DNA of 64,000 bases from Chamaecrista fasciculata (Eukaryota; Streptophyta; Magnoliopsida; Fabales; Fabaceae): contig QANZ01037782.1 of NCBI GenBank assembly GCA_003254925.1, forward strand, positions 147,980 to 211,979. Reading direction: 5' to 3'. The notes beneath the pieces are model-generated. The model had not been told where the DNA came from and ran no database searches. It saw nothing but the letters and a program-made list of their open reading frames with translations. Below, piece by piece: positions 46,215 to 59,307 of this stretch (the first letter of the stretch is position 1; every line of letters starts with the position of its first letter). The position numbers and the translations under genes were made by a program.

Positions 46215-46429
46215 AGTTTTTTTCGTTAAGCTATGAGTATCCCCTCGTCTATCTGGGTACCCCTCGTCTATCCGTGTAACGGTTTAGGTGAAGATTAATC
46301 TCATTCGAGCATCAGAGACGAAAGAGTCTTAGCCCCCTCAACAATATCAACTCTAGAAATCGAATCTAGGTCCTCTCCATAGGGTATAGCTCGCCAAATC
46401 GCTACATCAAACACTTGTTTGTATTCATG
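46215..46429 (-). mobile_element. tRNA-derived SINE, family 2, with 11-bp TSD
   Basis: On the - strand: A-box-like 'gtttgatgtagcga', B-box-like 'gattcgatttc', an about 100-bp body, and an A-rich tail. ATGATAGTTTT flanks it on both sides (46204-46214 and 46430-46440). The same family is at 59414-59609 on the + strand. Confidence 0.7.
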
Positions 46430-46722
46430 ATGATAGTTTTGTTGTTGAAGAATGAAAATCGATCCTAAATTACCTTCCATTCAACGTAACCTAGCTCTTC
46501 AACCAAAAAAACATTTTTGAAAATAAGTATAAAAACCATATAATAAACCAATTCAACCTGTTTTCTTGGTTTATATTATACTTGTTGGAGAATTATATAT
46601 AGATGCAGGATTGATATAATCAGTCGAAGAATCATGTCACAATTAAGGACATTGTCCTTAATTAAGACATGCATATTTTGAAATAGACAATCACTCTTTA
46701 AAAAACATGTTTACTCATATCA

Positions 46723-48077
46723 TGATCGAGCTGGTTTAATTTATACCATGTTATCTAGAGGTCTTAGGTAGTGTTTTGTGATATTTTATAACTTAATTTA
46801 AGTATTTTAGGCCTCTAAACATGTTATTTGAAGCATTTAATCCACAATTGCATTTTGGTCATTTTATTAGTTTTTAGTGTAATTATCTTGTGTTTTAAGT
46901 GTTTAATTATATTTTGAAGGTTTACATGTTTATTTTGATATAATTGTAGATTTTCAGGAGTTAATAACCTAAAGATTGAAGTGGAAGAAGGCTCGGAATG
47001 AAGCGGAGCAGTTAGGTCTGAAACACACTCATTTTTCTAAGTGTAGAGATTTGAGTTGTCATTGAGTCGGCGGCTCATTGACGGCTCAAATTCAAAAATT
47101 GCTATTTTCATGACTCTTCATTCCCAACCTGATTCTCCACTCATTTGACCCAAAAATACAACCCTAAGACTCGAGATTAACCCCCAAAGTCGACCCACTA
47201 CAACCATGTACCCAATATCTCATTAAGTCCCTCATTAACCCTCATCCTATCATGATCTTTCAAGTCATTCACGCCCCTCTTCACCAGCCTTCACCTTCCA
47301 TGGCCAATTATGACGTGGAAAGGCTCGACGCCGGTGTCTCTCCACCAATGAAGGGCTAGGAACCTTGCTTGGAGTGTGGATGATAAAGTTAGAGCACCAA
47401 GTTTTATCATCTAGTGAGTTTCTATTACTTTATTGTCTTTTCTATCTAGAAATTCTTGTTTAGTTGTTGAATTATGTTGGTATTCTGATGTAACAGATGA
47501 TTATGTTTCTGTTTCTTGAGCTGGTTCTGCTTGTATCACACTTTGTTTCATTAATTGATAATCTTAATTTTAAGCTCCATTATGTGATATTCTTGATTGA
47601 TAGTTGAATAATTGTCAATTGAACTAGATATAAGAATTAACTTCACTAAATTGAGTTGTGAATTAGTTAATTAGGATTGATTGATCACTTGATTAAGAGC
47701 TAATTAATTGAATTAATTAATCATTTCTGAGTTTTCATGACAACGTCAATTTGGTCCCTGTGTGTGAACTCTCGACAACTTTTGTGGTGAAATGATAGCT
47801 GGATCATCCGTTTCTCCTTTTTTTATCCCATTTTATAGTTTTCTCTCGCTTTTAGTTTAGTTTTTAAATTTGTAGTTTCATTAAGTTCTTGAACAAATTA
47901 AACACACCTTTTACCGACATTTTCATATCTTAGTTTGTTGCCCAATCAATCTTGTTTCGTGCCTTGAATCATTCTTACTCCACATACTTGGATTCTGTGA
48001 GAGATATCAACCCGGCGAGTATCATTATATTACATTTTAGCCGGTCTTTTGGTGTGCTTTACAATAGGCGCGATAAA
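46723..48077. repeat. 1.36-kb dispersed repeat, copy 2
   Basis: Starts TGATCGAGCTGG and ends near GGCGCGATAAA; collinear with 44295-45658 but diverged. It contains no protein domain. No matching target duplication was found. Confidence 0.6.
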
Positions 48078-48491
48078 AAGTGTGACACTTATAGCTTTCT
48101 GCAACATTTTTCAAGACAACACGGGGAAAAAGAATTGCATTTGATAGAAAGGCAAAAATGTTGCATTTCTCCTAGCTATTTGCAACATTTTTGCAACAAA
48201 GTTAATTAGATTAATATGACTCTTATAACAATTGCAATGGTTATAAAATATTGCGAAAATATATGCAGTTTTTTAGTTTTAATATTTCTTAATTCTTATG
48301 ATTATTAGTTTTTGAACTCAATGATACAATGAAATTTCCATAAATTTATAATTATTAGTTTTTGAACAAGTATCCTCTTTGCCTATAAGACTATACTTTC
48401 TTTTGATATAATTTTGTTTTTCTTTTACAATTTTTTTTTCATTTTTCCCTATTTTCATTCTTTTCCTTTTCTCACTTTGCTCCTTGCGGCC

Positions 48492-49611
48492 ATGGCGTCG
48501 AGGCATCTATCCACTATCGACACCGTTCTCCAGCTCAACCATGTCGGACGGTTCATGTTGATTTGATGAGATGCATATGAAATTACATTTTGTAGTGGTC
48601 AAATTTCAAATATTTCACAGAAATGCAATGTTGAAAGTGCCAATTGTGAGTATAGGTGTCAAACGGAGTTTTGGTAACCCCAACTCACAAAATTGGTGAG
48701 CCAAGTTAACCCATTTAATCCATCAGTTATTAATTTTTTTTTTGTTTTTTCTATTTTTTAAATTAAAAATATTTTTTATAAACTTTTTTAATAAAATTCA
48801 TGAAAATTAAGGTAAATCATATGAATACCATTCAATACTACTCATTAGTTAACACATCTAAAATTCTATATATTTTTTTTATTAAATATGGTGGGTTGGC
48901 TCACTAACTCGCCAACTCACTCGGGTTAACTCACCACGAGTTGAGTTAAGAGAGCCAATCCATGCGAACTATAATTTTTTGTAAGCTGAATTTTATCAAT
49001 CCGACTTACCAATTTAATGAGTTAAATGAGTCAACTCATCGGATTAAACTCGTTTTAACAGCTCTAGTTGTGAGGTAGACTTGATCTTCATTTATAGCTC
49101 TGTGTTTTCTTTCTCAAGGAGTGAGGAATGAAATTTGACTGTGTCTGGTATAATGGAGTTATTTTGCTTTTTAATTCAGCCAAGCTTATGCGACATTTGG
49201 ATTTGAGTTGGTCTATACTAGACTATTGATTTTGACTATGTATTAAAACTCTTATTGATCATGCTTGTGAGTTGTTATTTCCTTTGTTCTTATAGGTGTC
49301 TCCATCAAAATCACTTAGTTGATTCTACTCATTCGGGGGAGCTACTAATGCTGCAAAAATTAGAGGAAGTTGGAAGCTCTGTCAAGGTAAAAAGTAAACA
49401 CGGGATATACTGCTATTTGTTCATAATTATTGGAATCATACTAAGTTGATGTGTTTTAAAGTTCTTTCTTCCTTATAATTTCTCCTTTATGAAAAATTTT
49501 AAAACATTATTTCCTTCTTTCTTATTAGATTTTCTTATATATGATATATGTGGATATGCCTTGTTCCATTTCTTATGTAGGGTGATTCCTTAGACACTCA
49601 TGCCAAGAGAG
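48492..49611 (+). CDS. Candidate small gene or gene fragment, three splice-compatible exons
   Basis: Not recognised. A coding-like island begins ATGGCGTCGAGG at 48492 (MASRHLSTIDTVLQLNHVG) and reaches a GT at 48551. The next island, 49296-49386, is bounded by TATAG| and |GTAAAA and reads CLHQNHLVDSTHSGELLMLQ plus KLEEVGSSVK. The third, 49581-49611, is bounded by ATGTAG| and |GTAATA and reads GDSLDTHAKR. Phases fit across both junctions (CG+G gives Arg; then phase 0). A possible fourth exon is near 53106, after a long gap filled by the solo LTR at 50486-52510, but no clean continuation exists. It may be a gene broken by that insertion, or chance. No function is proposed. Confidence 0.35.
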
Positions 49612-51299
49612 GTAATAGTCATTATTGATTTTTTCTCAAAAGAAAAAAAAACATACATACATAGAAAGGCATTGTATTGTATTGGTGAATGAGTTTTAGA
49701 TAACAGGGGAGACAATAGGAAATGTAACTAACTAGCACATACATATACTCATGATACTCTAACTCTTATATATCATTATTGCTTCAATATATGCTTGCTC
49801 TTTCATTCATCCTATATCATTAAATGGATGGGATGGGGAAACAGAGGAGTGATCAAACTCAGTTTTTGTGCAGAGAATTAAGAGTAAAGAGAAGCCAGCC
49901 ATGTCATATGTATATATGGTTTGAGACTAATTAGTTCAATTAAAATATAATAATATGAAACTAGTTATTATTGAGCTACAAACATCTATAACTGTGAGCA
50001 CTATTACGTAGCATTTATCTCATTTTTTTTTAAAAAAAGAAATTAGAAACAAAGGAAAGACATAATTTTAGGATAACTTTAGCTTTCCAAGTTAATTAAT
50101 AATTTAGTGTATTAGTAGATTTGTAAATCTGATATATATATATATATATATTGGTAATTATTTTCAATCTCGAAGTTACTAGTACCACATTTTTTTTTAT
50201 ACATCAACTAGATAAAGAAACTAGAACCTAACATTACAGAAAGCACCATTAGAGAGGAAACTGGAAGGTAAGAAATCTAGGAGAAGTCTAAATAAATTCT
50301 TGCTCAAAGTGCTTTCTGTTAAGAAAGTCATCTGTGGAGGATGATCTTTATGATGTGTGACAACAACAACCAAATGGATGGATGAGTTGTAGTTGGACTT
50401 TGTAACTAATACCACATACATCTTTCAAAATGTCGGTAAAAAGCTATGAAGCGTGGGTACTTTAAGAATGGTGCCCAAATACTCTTGTAACAACCCGGAT
50501 TTAATTTTAATTTAAATTATTAGGATAAACAAACGTATTATAAAATATGTGGTATAAAAGTGTTAATTAAGTGCCTTATTGGAACTTAGGAAGAGGAGAT
50601 GAAGTATATATAGAGAATAGAAGTAAATAGATTATGATAAGAATGAGGGTAAAAGTGCTAAAAAATAAAGAAATTAGAGTTATTAGAAGGCGGAAGGACT
50701 AAATTGCAAAAAATGAAAGTTGTCATAATTTTAGGAAAATGAAAAAGAGAGTATGGGGAAAAGAGAAGTCAGTGATTTTAAACATGGAGGGATTGAATTG
50801 GAAAAGAAAATAAGCTTTAGGAGTCTAAGTGTAATAACTAGAAAGGTTGTGGGGGAAGAGATGTTGTTTTCCCCAAAGTTTATAAAAATGCAATTATAAG
50901 GAAAGAGAGGAAGAGAAATCGGGCAGATGGAAATTTGGTCGAAGAGGAAAACAGAGCAACGACGTGGTTGGACTGAGAGGAAATGTAGATCGAAAAGTGA
51001 CGCCAAAGTTGGAAAAGTGCAGAAAATTGGAGGTTTGAGGGACTAAATCGTCTCTAGGTAGGGTTTCTTCTTTCTCTCCTCATTTCAGCGCTCTAGTTCA
51101 TCCTATGTTTGTTTAGGGGTTTCATGAATTGTGATGGTGGTTGATGTTTTTGAAACATTGTGAGGGTTTCTTGAATTCAAGTCGTAGAATTCATAAAGTT
51201 TCCTTGAGAATTCGTGAAATTATGAGAAAAAAGTATTAAATGATGTTTGTTGCTGATGTTCTTTGGTTTCGTTGTTCTCTTATTGAGAAGAAACTGTAA

Positions 51300-51464
51300 G
51301 GCTCCGTTTGGTAGCCATGAAAAGAGTTTTACATTGTAAAACTCCACGAATTTCGAGACTTTCATGTGTTTGGTATGGTAATTTAAGCTATGTAAAGTGG
51401 ATTACAATGTAAAGGGTTTTACATTACATAGGCCATTTTTCTTTACTTCACANCAAACGGACCC
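51300..51464. mobile_element. Tourist/Harbinger-like MITE nested in the solo LTR
   Basis: 165 bp, starts GGCTCCGTTTGG and ends CAAACGGACCC, with TAA on both sides (51297-51299 and 51465-51467). The assembly carries an ambiguous base 'n' at 51453 within the right terminal repeat. Confidence 0.75.
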
Positions 51465-51944
51465 TAAATTTGCAATATTAGTGTATTGGAACAAATTACA
51501 AATCGGTCCTTCACTGTTTTGGAGTTAATTTCAAAATGGTCCTTTAACAAGTTTTAGTAAAGTACTGAATGGTCCTTGTGAAAGTGTATTTCCTTCAAGG
51601 ATGAAGTTTTATTGTGTACAAATGATTTGGAATTGAATTATTTTATGAGATATGAAATTGTTTATTGAGAAGTAATGGAAATGTAAATATGATTTATTAA
51701 AAAGTTATGTGATAAACAAGAAGAATTATGGAATGTGATATATTGTGATTTGTCATGACTCCATGAGGGTGGAGGCCCTCCCCGTTTATTCGCGATGAGT
51801 ACTCGGGTAATGGCTTTGGTGGATTCCATAGTTGGCCTAAGTGTGGATTCCTTAGGTGATAGGTTGATTGGTATGTGCGCACACCGGGAGACGTTCTGAA
51901 AGCCTAGGTCTAGATGACCATTGTTGTATGATCATGACATGTTG

Positions 51945-52093
51945 GGTTGCTGGTTATACCTTGAGGTATCACGGTTGCGGGTGACACACGGTCACGGCCA
52001 GCTGTATGGTATTATTGTTAATTTTGATTGTTTTGGTTGCTGGTTATACCTTGAGGTATCACGGTTGCGGGTGACACGCGGTCACGACTAGCT
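51945..52093. repeat. 59-bp tandem duplication inside the solo LTR
   Basis: 51945-52003 and 52035-52093 differ at about three positions; each contains 'ataccttgaggtat' and 'cggttgcgggtgacac'. The period is 90 bp. Confidence 0.85.
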
Positions 52094-52515
52094 AATATGT
52101 TAAAGTTTTGAAAAGATAATCTCATTGAATAATTGTGCTATTTATCATATTTCATGTTGCTTGGGGTAAACATTGTTTGAAGTCTTGTTTTGTTGAGGGA
52201 TGTGGTTAAAGTAGAATGATTATAACCCTACTGAGAATATTATTCTCACCCTACGAAACATTTTAGTTTTTGTTGTGCAGGACTTTCGCTGGGCGTTGGG
52301 GATGGAAGCCTTTCTGTGTTGTTATTGTCTGTAATTTTAATGATGTTTGAGTATTGTATTGGGCCCTGCGTGGCTATTTTGGAGGCGGAGCCTTTTGTAT
52401 GATTGTTTAAGCTTGCCTTTATTGTCAATTCGTATTCAAAGGGCCATGAATATCAAGGATTTTATTTCCGTAATATAAGTATGGTCCTTAAATTTGATAG
52501 GGATGTTACAACTCT

Positions 52516-55273
52516 TGGGTACTTTAAAATATTATGAAATATAATTTTTTATTTTCTTTTTTGTAAAATTTCATAATATTTTTATCTAGTTTTATTTTAT
52601 TTTGTTATATTAGAACTCCATTTTCTTTAGATTATTAAACAAAACATTGATATTTTTATAAGAAAAATCATATGAATGCATATTTTATAACTTTGTATTT
52701 AAATAAATGTCGTATCTCATAATTTTCAAAATTAATTATATCTCATATCCGGACCTGTACCCGTGCAAATGGAAGATAGGTAAAAAGTGGTTGTGGCTGT
52801 TTGTGAATCAAGTAGGCTTATACTGTGATGAAAGATAAATGTAGTAAAACACATACTATGCACTTTATATACTCATCGTGAATGAACAATTTTTTATCTT
52901 ATTTTTTGTTGGGTTTCATTGGTAGTTTTAGAATTCTTGAACTGCTATTTATTTTCCTGATGTAGCCTAGTCTATGTTGGTTGCTATTACTATTCACTCA
53001 CTCTATCTTCTTCATATGCTAGCTAGATGCACATTTTTCTCTCTCTTTTCATTAGAATATCCATTGCATTCATTATAGAATTATCGTGTTATTATCTTGC
53101 TGCAGAGTGCAACTCCAGAAAGAGATGAAAAATTCTTATTTTTGTTTCTTTTTTTTGTCAATTGTACCCTAAATCTTTTTTTTCTTGTGTCAATTGTACC
53201 TCCAATTTAGAAGTACAATTGACTCAAATGTGAAACATTGAAGATACAATTGATCCAAAAAACTTTTGAGAATACAACTGAAATTAATCTCATACTTTGA
53301 GAATACAATTGACTAAAAGAACTGAGGGTACAATTGAAACTGACTCTATACTTTAGGGATACCAAAATTACTTTTGCCTTATCATTATTACTAGAATTTG
53401 TGTGTGTTGCATGCTAATTAAATAATTATTTAAAATTGTTCAAGATTTAACTTGAAAACAAATTTAAAACATCACCAAACCTTATGGGAAGTTTTCAGCA
53501 ATAAAAGCTCATGAAAATGCATAAGAAAAGCAACCTAAATATGCTAAGAACACTGTCAAAACAGAAAACCATTTTGAGACATCAAAATATGATAAAAGAA
53601 TGGGAAATCCGAAAATGATATATTCAATTCCACAATCGTCATTATACTATGCGAAATTATAGCTTGTTGTCCTGTTTTGAATATGCATAAGAGACCAACG
53701 CAGCACTAAAAAATGCACAAAGATTACGGTCAATGCCATTTTTAGAGCAGCAACAATTCAAAATTTACTTTCGGCTGCCTTGGATTACCAGTGAATGGAA
53801 CATAATAAGTAGCAATTAAAACTAAACTAAATGAGAAATATGATAAATGAAGCAAAATCAACTAAAGTATGAAGGAACAATATATTAGCAATTACTTTGA
53901 TATGGAATAATTGAGAAGTGGATAAGGAATCAGTCCCTTACAGAATACAATAAACTAATAAGGATTTAGACAGGCAAAATTATGACCTCAGAGAGAACAA
54001 CTATTTTTAGGTCCTAGAGAAAATCACAATAAGTTATTATATGATAAGGGAAAATGAAAATGCTTTGTCAGCCATAGGTGTGAAATAGATAGAGCTGACA
54101 TGAAGCACAAATGCACAATAAAAACTGAATTTCCTAACCCAGGTAACCGCTATGTCATTTTGACAAGTTATAACTGAAGTTAATTTCATAGTTCCCATAT
54201 AGCCTAAAATGTAACAACCATCAAGGGAAAGGATCATTTGAATCCTTTAAATATGTACACATCATTTTTATTATTAAACACCACTTTCCAAACAAAATTC
54301 CATGTTTTGAGATGCGTAAACTTCCAAAGAGTTGGAAAAACATAACTTGTAAACAATTGGCTTTCACGTCAAATAAGTTTTAAAATGATCTCTACACGCA
54401 TAAGAACAAAGATCAGAACCAGAGAAATCCAATGATGACTATAATTGTTTTAAATTAAAATAAATGAATATAAAGATGAGGAAAGATAAATTACATGACC
54501 CTCCCTAACCAAAAATAAAAAAACTTCACAAAATCTTCCAAACTTTTTGGAGATCCATAAGAGAGACTTAAAGGAGGATCATCCTATCATTATATGTGAC
54601 CTTATAAACAAATTAAAAGGCTTTAGTGCTGTAGAAATATAAAATATAATAGAAACTCCCCTGTTCAGTTGTAACTATTTTCAGTTTAGTTTGTTTTCTG
54701 TTTTAAGTTAGTTTCTTTAGGTTGAGTAACTTTGTAATTTTCGGTTTTTACTTTTCAGTCCACTCTGTACTGTGATAAAAGGCTTTAGCAGAATGAAGAG
54801 TATTATCTTTTGGGCAATTACCATTTGTACAATTGCATAATATGTTTGGCAAGAATAACTAAGGAATCAGTGACACATGAATTATAGCCTGCATTTTCAC
54901 GATGGTAGAATAATGTGAATCTCAAAAAAGTAGACAGAACTGCATCAACATCTTATATTTAGTCTTTGGTTTTCGAAACAGGAACCAAACCCCAAATTTA
55001 TATATATTTGCAACAGTTAGAAAAATCAATGAAGATTAATGTGTATTAAAAGTTAAAACTATTGAAAGGGGGGGCGGGGGGTTAAGATGAAGTTTCAAAT
55101 TACAATAAAATATCACTCCTAAAATTGAAACTATTCTTCCCTCAGATGAAGAAAGATATATAGGTGCACAAGATTAATTTATAGGCAAGCATGTGCAATC
55201 AGGAAAACAGAGTGAAACCATATTCAAATGATTAATTATTGAAAGAACGGGAAGAGTAAATTTAGTCATAGAT
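52516..55273. other. Intergenic, no gene seen
   Basis: Contains an inverted-repeat element at about 53155-53385 (units 'tcaattgtaccct' and inverse 'gggtacaattgaa'). A stretch near 54660-54790 has LTR-like composition. The 55020-55273 part is the duplicated 3' flank shared with 60155-60383. Nothing else can be supported. Confidence 0.4.
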
Positions 55274-57484
55274 CTAGCCAAAAGAGTGTGGTAATGGTTG
55301 AAGAAGAAGTGGAAATTTCTTGGTCACAGTAATCCCATATAACTCACTCATGTCTAGTTTCTCTGCTGATGTAATAGTTCCAACAGGCAGCTTCCAATCA
55401 AACCAATAAACAAGATTAGCAAACACAGATTCAACTGATGCAACCCCAAATGTAATTCCAGGACATCCCCTTCTCCCAATGCCAAATGGTATGTACTCAA
55501 AGTCTTGTCCTTTGTATTCAATCTCACTCTTTTCAAATCTCTCTGGAATGAATTCTTCTGGTCTTTCCCATATTTCAGGATCCCTATGAATTGCCCATGC
55601 GTTCACAAACACCATGGTTTTAGAGGGAATATCGTATCCTCTTAATTTCACAAGGCATGAGGTTTGTCTTGGAACAAGGAGTGGAACAGGTGGATGCAAC
55701 CTCAAAGTTTCCTTGATCACACATTTCAAGTACTTCATCTCATTCAAATCCTCTTCCACTATTTTTGACTTACATCCCACAATTCCTCTCACTTCTTGTT
55801 GCACTTTTTTCATTTTGCCTGGATGTTTCATCAGCTCTGCCATCCCCCATTCAAGAGTAGTTGCACCAGTGTCACTTCCTCCTACAAACATATCCTGCCA
55901 TTTTTCATATAGGTGATATATTTTGGAACTTCTATATTTGTTGTCTACAAACATATCCTCCTACAAACATGTAGGAATTTTTAATTCCTAACCATCCTAA
56001 CATAGGCAGAATTCATGACACCCTAATCAGATCAACATGTAACAGATAGTGATGTATACGTACATCTTATAGTCATGCATGGTAGAATATTATGAATGAG
56101 ATCAAGTATTTACTTAGAGACCGTTCTTTCTCTCCTTATTTACAATTATGCTAATGGGAAGTCGTTAGAAAATAATAAGTAGAAGAAAGAGATAAATAGA
56201 AGAATAGAAATTAATGGATGATAATTGAATGGCTTTGAGCCGTGATATCACTATCCTTAAAAAGTCATTGACTATACATAGGGGAAAAAAAGACAAGCCC
56301 CTTCCAAGATACAATAAAACCTTTGAATTGAACTTTTCATACTTGTAAGTATTATTTTGTCTTGTATCTTGTATGGTTTGGATCACTATTTATAATTGGT
56401 GAAGAGAAACAATCCATAATATATGTTCTTTCATTTGAAAGATATGTTTATTAACTACTAATAGACACTATCTAAAAGTTAGATCTCTTCATAATAAAAC
56501 ATGTGTCTATTAGTAATTGAAAGACACCATACTTTTGGCCAAAAAAAAAAAAGACACCATACTTGATAAATATATGTTTTCAAATGAAACGATATATCTA
56601 TTAATTATTAATAGACACATTTTCTTATATCTCTTGATGAAACCAAACATATAAACATAATTAATTTAATATTTTAATATATTAAATTAATTATACATTA
56701 TAAATAGACTTTTATTTATTTTATCTAAATTAACGACATTGATAATAGGGTAAATTATAATTTGGTACCCTGTGGTTTGATACTATTTCACTTTGGTATC
56801 TCGTGGTTTCAAACCTGACACTTTGGTACCATGTGGTATTCTCCATTAACACTTTGGAGCTATTTTGTAATTTTAACCATAACAAATTTTGCAAAAAATT
56901 ACTTATTGACCCCAAAAAATTTTAACGTTTACATTTTAGTCCCTAGATAATATGTATCCGGGGACCTATTTATAATTTTTAGAAATTTTTTTTGCGGTCA
57001 ATATGTAATTTTTACAAAATTTGTTATGGTTAAAATTACAAAATAGCTCGAAAGGGTACCAAAGTGTTAATGAAGAATACCACATGGTACAAAAGTGTCA
57101 GGTTTCAAATCATAGGGTACCAAAATGAATTAGGGTCAAACCATAGGATACCAAAGTGTAATTTACCGTTGATAATATTACAAACTATCCAACAAGTTAG
57201 ATTGGATAGTGGACTCATTACTAAGCCTATACAGACCAATTATAAAGGTGAGAATAAAATTTAATTAATCATCATTAATTTTCATTCAACCTCTATTTTA
57301 AAAATGAAATACTAATTAATTTAACCCAAAATATAATAATTTCTAACATCACACATACACACGTACCATTAACATAGCCTTGATGCTTTCTAGGGTGAGC
57401 TCAAAGTCAAGCATATCATCATCTTGTTAAAGTTGAAGTAGAATATCCAAAAAGTTTTTCACATCATCATCATTATTATTATCC
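55274..57484 (-). pseudogene. CYP71-type cytochrome P450, locus C: intact exon 2, exon 1 almost lost
   Basis: Exon 2 (55274-55894, acceptor CAG|GATATG) is fully open for 206 residues with GGSDTGATT (I-helix), ETLR, PERF and heme loop FGIGRRGCPG. Exon 1 survives only as about 40 codons (57366-57484, ...NFLDILLQL then a TAA, then QDDDMLDFELTLESIKAMLM), ending at a good donor (ATG|GTACGT). The rest of exon 1, about 0.8 kb, is gone: at about 57490-57510 the sequence jumps to what is promoter in locus D ('tctctttctctttgg' is shared, a likely microhomology joint). The intron is enlarged by the MITE at 56748-57168. Non-functional unless the exon were used elsewhere. Confidence 0.85.
56748..57168. 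mobile_element. Mutator-like MITE with perfect 9-bp TSD, in the locus C intron
   Basis: 421 bp, starts GGGTAAATTATAATTTGG and ends in the near inverse (GTGTAATTTACCG). TTGATAATA flanks it exactly (56739-56747 and 57169-57177). Arms are made of 'tttggtaccctgtggtttga' style units. Distantly related to 1737-2047. It is absent from the corresponding intron of locus D. Confidence 0.82.
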
Positions 57485-57519
57485 CTGCTTATCTCTCTTT
57501 CTCTTTGGGTTTTATTTAA

Positions 57520-57693
57520 GGGTAATACTTTAAAACTATAGAGTGCAAAAGCTACCCAACTTATCCAGCGATCTATGTATGGTGTGATGGATACTTATTT
57601 TTCTGATTTATCTTTTATTTTAAATAACTTGAAGAGAGAGATAGAGATATATTTTGGGTAGCTCTTGCACTCCATAGTTTTATAGCATTACCC
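57520..57693. mobile_element. 174-bp MITE with about 38-bp terminal inverted repeats
   Basis: Left end GGGTAATACTTTAAAACTAT and right end, inverted, GGGTAATGCTATAAAACTAT; the repeats continue to '...gcaaaagctaccc'. Flanks TTTATTTAA and TTTATTTAT agree at 8 of 9 positions. It sits in the former promoter of P450 locus C and is absent from the same place in locus D. Confidence 0.75.
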
Positions 57694-57906
57694 TTTATTT
57701 ATTTTTCCTTTAAAAGATCTGAACGTGTGGACAAGCAAATGATAGAATATTAAGGTTCAAAATTAATTAAAGTGACTCCACAACTTGCGTTTGATCGATC
57801 GTGACGTGAAATACTGAAATCCATGTGTGTTATGAGGTTGGGAAAATTAATGAACGGTACTCGTCATTAATGGGCATTGATTTAAGTATTAAATTGAGAA
57901 AACATT

Positions 57907-58399
57907 GGCTAAAGTCTTAAATTAGTCCCTCATTTATGGAGTAGATTTCAAATTGGTCCGTTGCCTTTCATTTGTTTCAAATTAGTCCTATATGTTTCCA
58001 TAATATTTCAAATTGGTCCCAAAAATACTTAGTCTGGTCATATCTATCTCTCTTATTTCAAGCTGAAATGAGACGAATTCAGAGCTACGAGTTTCTTTTG
58101 AGGAGTACTTTAGGACCATACACAAACAAATGTCAAATCGAGTCTCAAAAGTAGGTAATTTGTTTCATAGTCAAACAAGTGAAATTGTTCATATATTTCT
58201 TCTTTGAAATTTGAATGTGACAAATTTTGAAGCTATAAACTAACTCTTCAAATGTTCTTTCTTTGTCTAGTTAAGATCGCTAGCAAATGAGTTCAAACCG
58301 CATCTCAAAAATATTTTTGGGACCAATCTGAAACAAATGAAAGATAAGGGACCAATTTGAAATCGGACCCATAAATAAGGGACCAATTTGAGACTTTCA
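57907..58399. mobile_element. Inverted-repeat MITE, family 'GGCCAAAGTCTC', third copy
   Basis: Starts GGCTAAAGTCTTAAATTAG and ends CCAATTTGAGACTTTC; same arms as 6038-6589 and 41540-42059 but more diverged at the tips. It interrupts the upstream flank of locus C relative to locus D. Confidence 0.65.
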
Positions 58400-59307
58400 C
58401 TTAAAAAAATATTATTTTGATTCTTGAATTTATACCGAATCAACTAATCAGTCTCTGAATAATTAAAATATATGATTCAAACCCTACATTAGGAATAAAA
58501 AATAAAAATTCAAAAAATAAATTTAAAGACTAAAAATTATTAATTTAGTACAAATTCAAATATGAAAAAGTATTAAATTGTTACTAGGGACCAATTAGTT
58601 GATAATTGAAATTTTTTAGTGACCAAATCGTATATTCTGATTATTCAAGGATTAATTAGTTGACTCAGTGTAAATTTATCAACCGATAAGTTTTTCCTAT
58701 TTAATATCGAGGCTCTGCTATGAATTAGTAACTGAAAATTAGAAAAAGATGATCCAAAGGACTTGAACAACATTGAATCTAGCTTGCTGGTCCCCTCCTG
58801 TTGATGATTACATATTTAAAGCCTACAGGCGAATGTGGATGGAGCTTTTTCTCAAGGTAGCAATACAAACTTGTTAGTTTGGGAGTAATTTTCAGAGATT
58901 ATATTCATGTGATTGTAATTTAATGACAAAAGCCTTTGCCTTGAAGAAAGCCACATGCAGATATGGCTTTGGATCTTAACCTTCCAAAAGTTATCTTTGA
59001 GAGTCTGATAGTGGAAGCACTAGTGGCTAACCTTTGTGCTGCTCCACATTGGAACTATTGGAAGTGCATGTGACTCAGATATCAGTGATGACATCTGTGG
59101 CTAAAAAACTTCTACAAATAAATAAATTTTATATATTTTGTACAAAATGAAAAATATTTAATAAAAAAAATATAAATATATATATAATAAAAAATTAAAA
59201 TATATATATATATATATAAAGATATATCTAAAGGATAAATTGAATAATCACCTTATCATTGATGAAGAGAGTACACGGCATTATAGGCAAAAGGCTATTC
59301 TGCAAGT

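Larger units (their letters stand above)
50486..52510. mobile_element. Solo LTR, about 2.0 kb, with perfect 5-bp TSD
   Basis: Starts TGTAACAACCCGG and ends GGGATGTTACA, so the ends form the inverted pair TGTAACA/TGTTACA. ACTCT flanks it exactly (50481-50485 and 52511-52515). No internal gag/pol is present, so it is a solo LTR left by LTR-LTR recombination. TGTAACA-type ends are common in plant Ty3/gypsy elements. Inside are a nested MITE (51300-51464) and a duplicated 59-bp motif (51945-52003 and 52035-52093). Confidence 0.85.

Noticed and set aside
55614..55916. Antisense frames over P450 exon 2 (also 60751-61041)
   Set aside because: Mirror readings of a conserved coding exon, present at both C and D only because the exon is duplicated.
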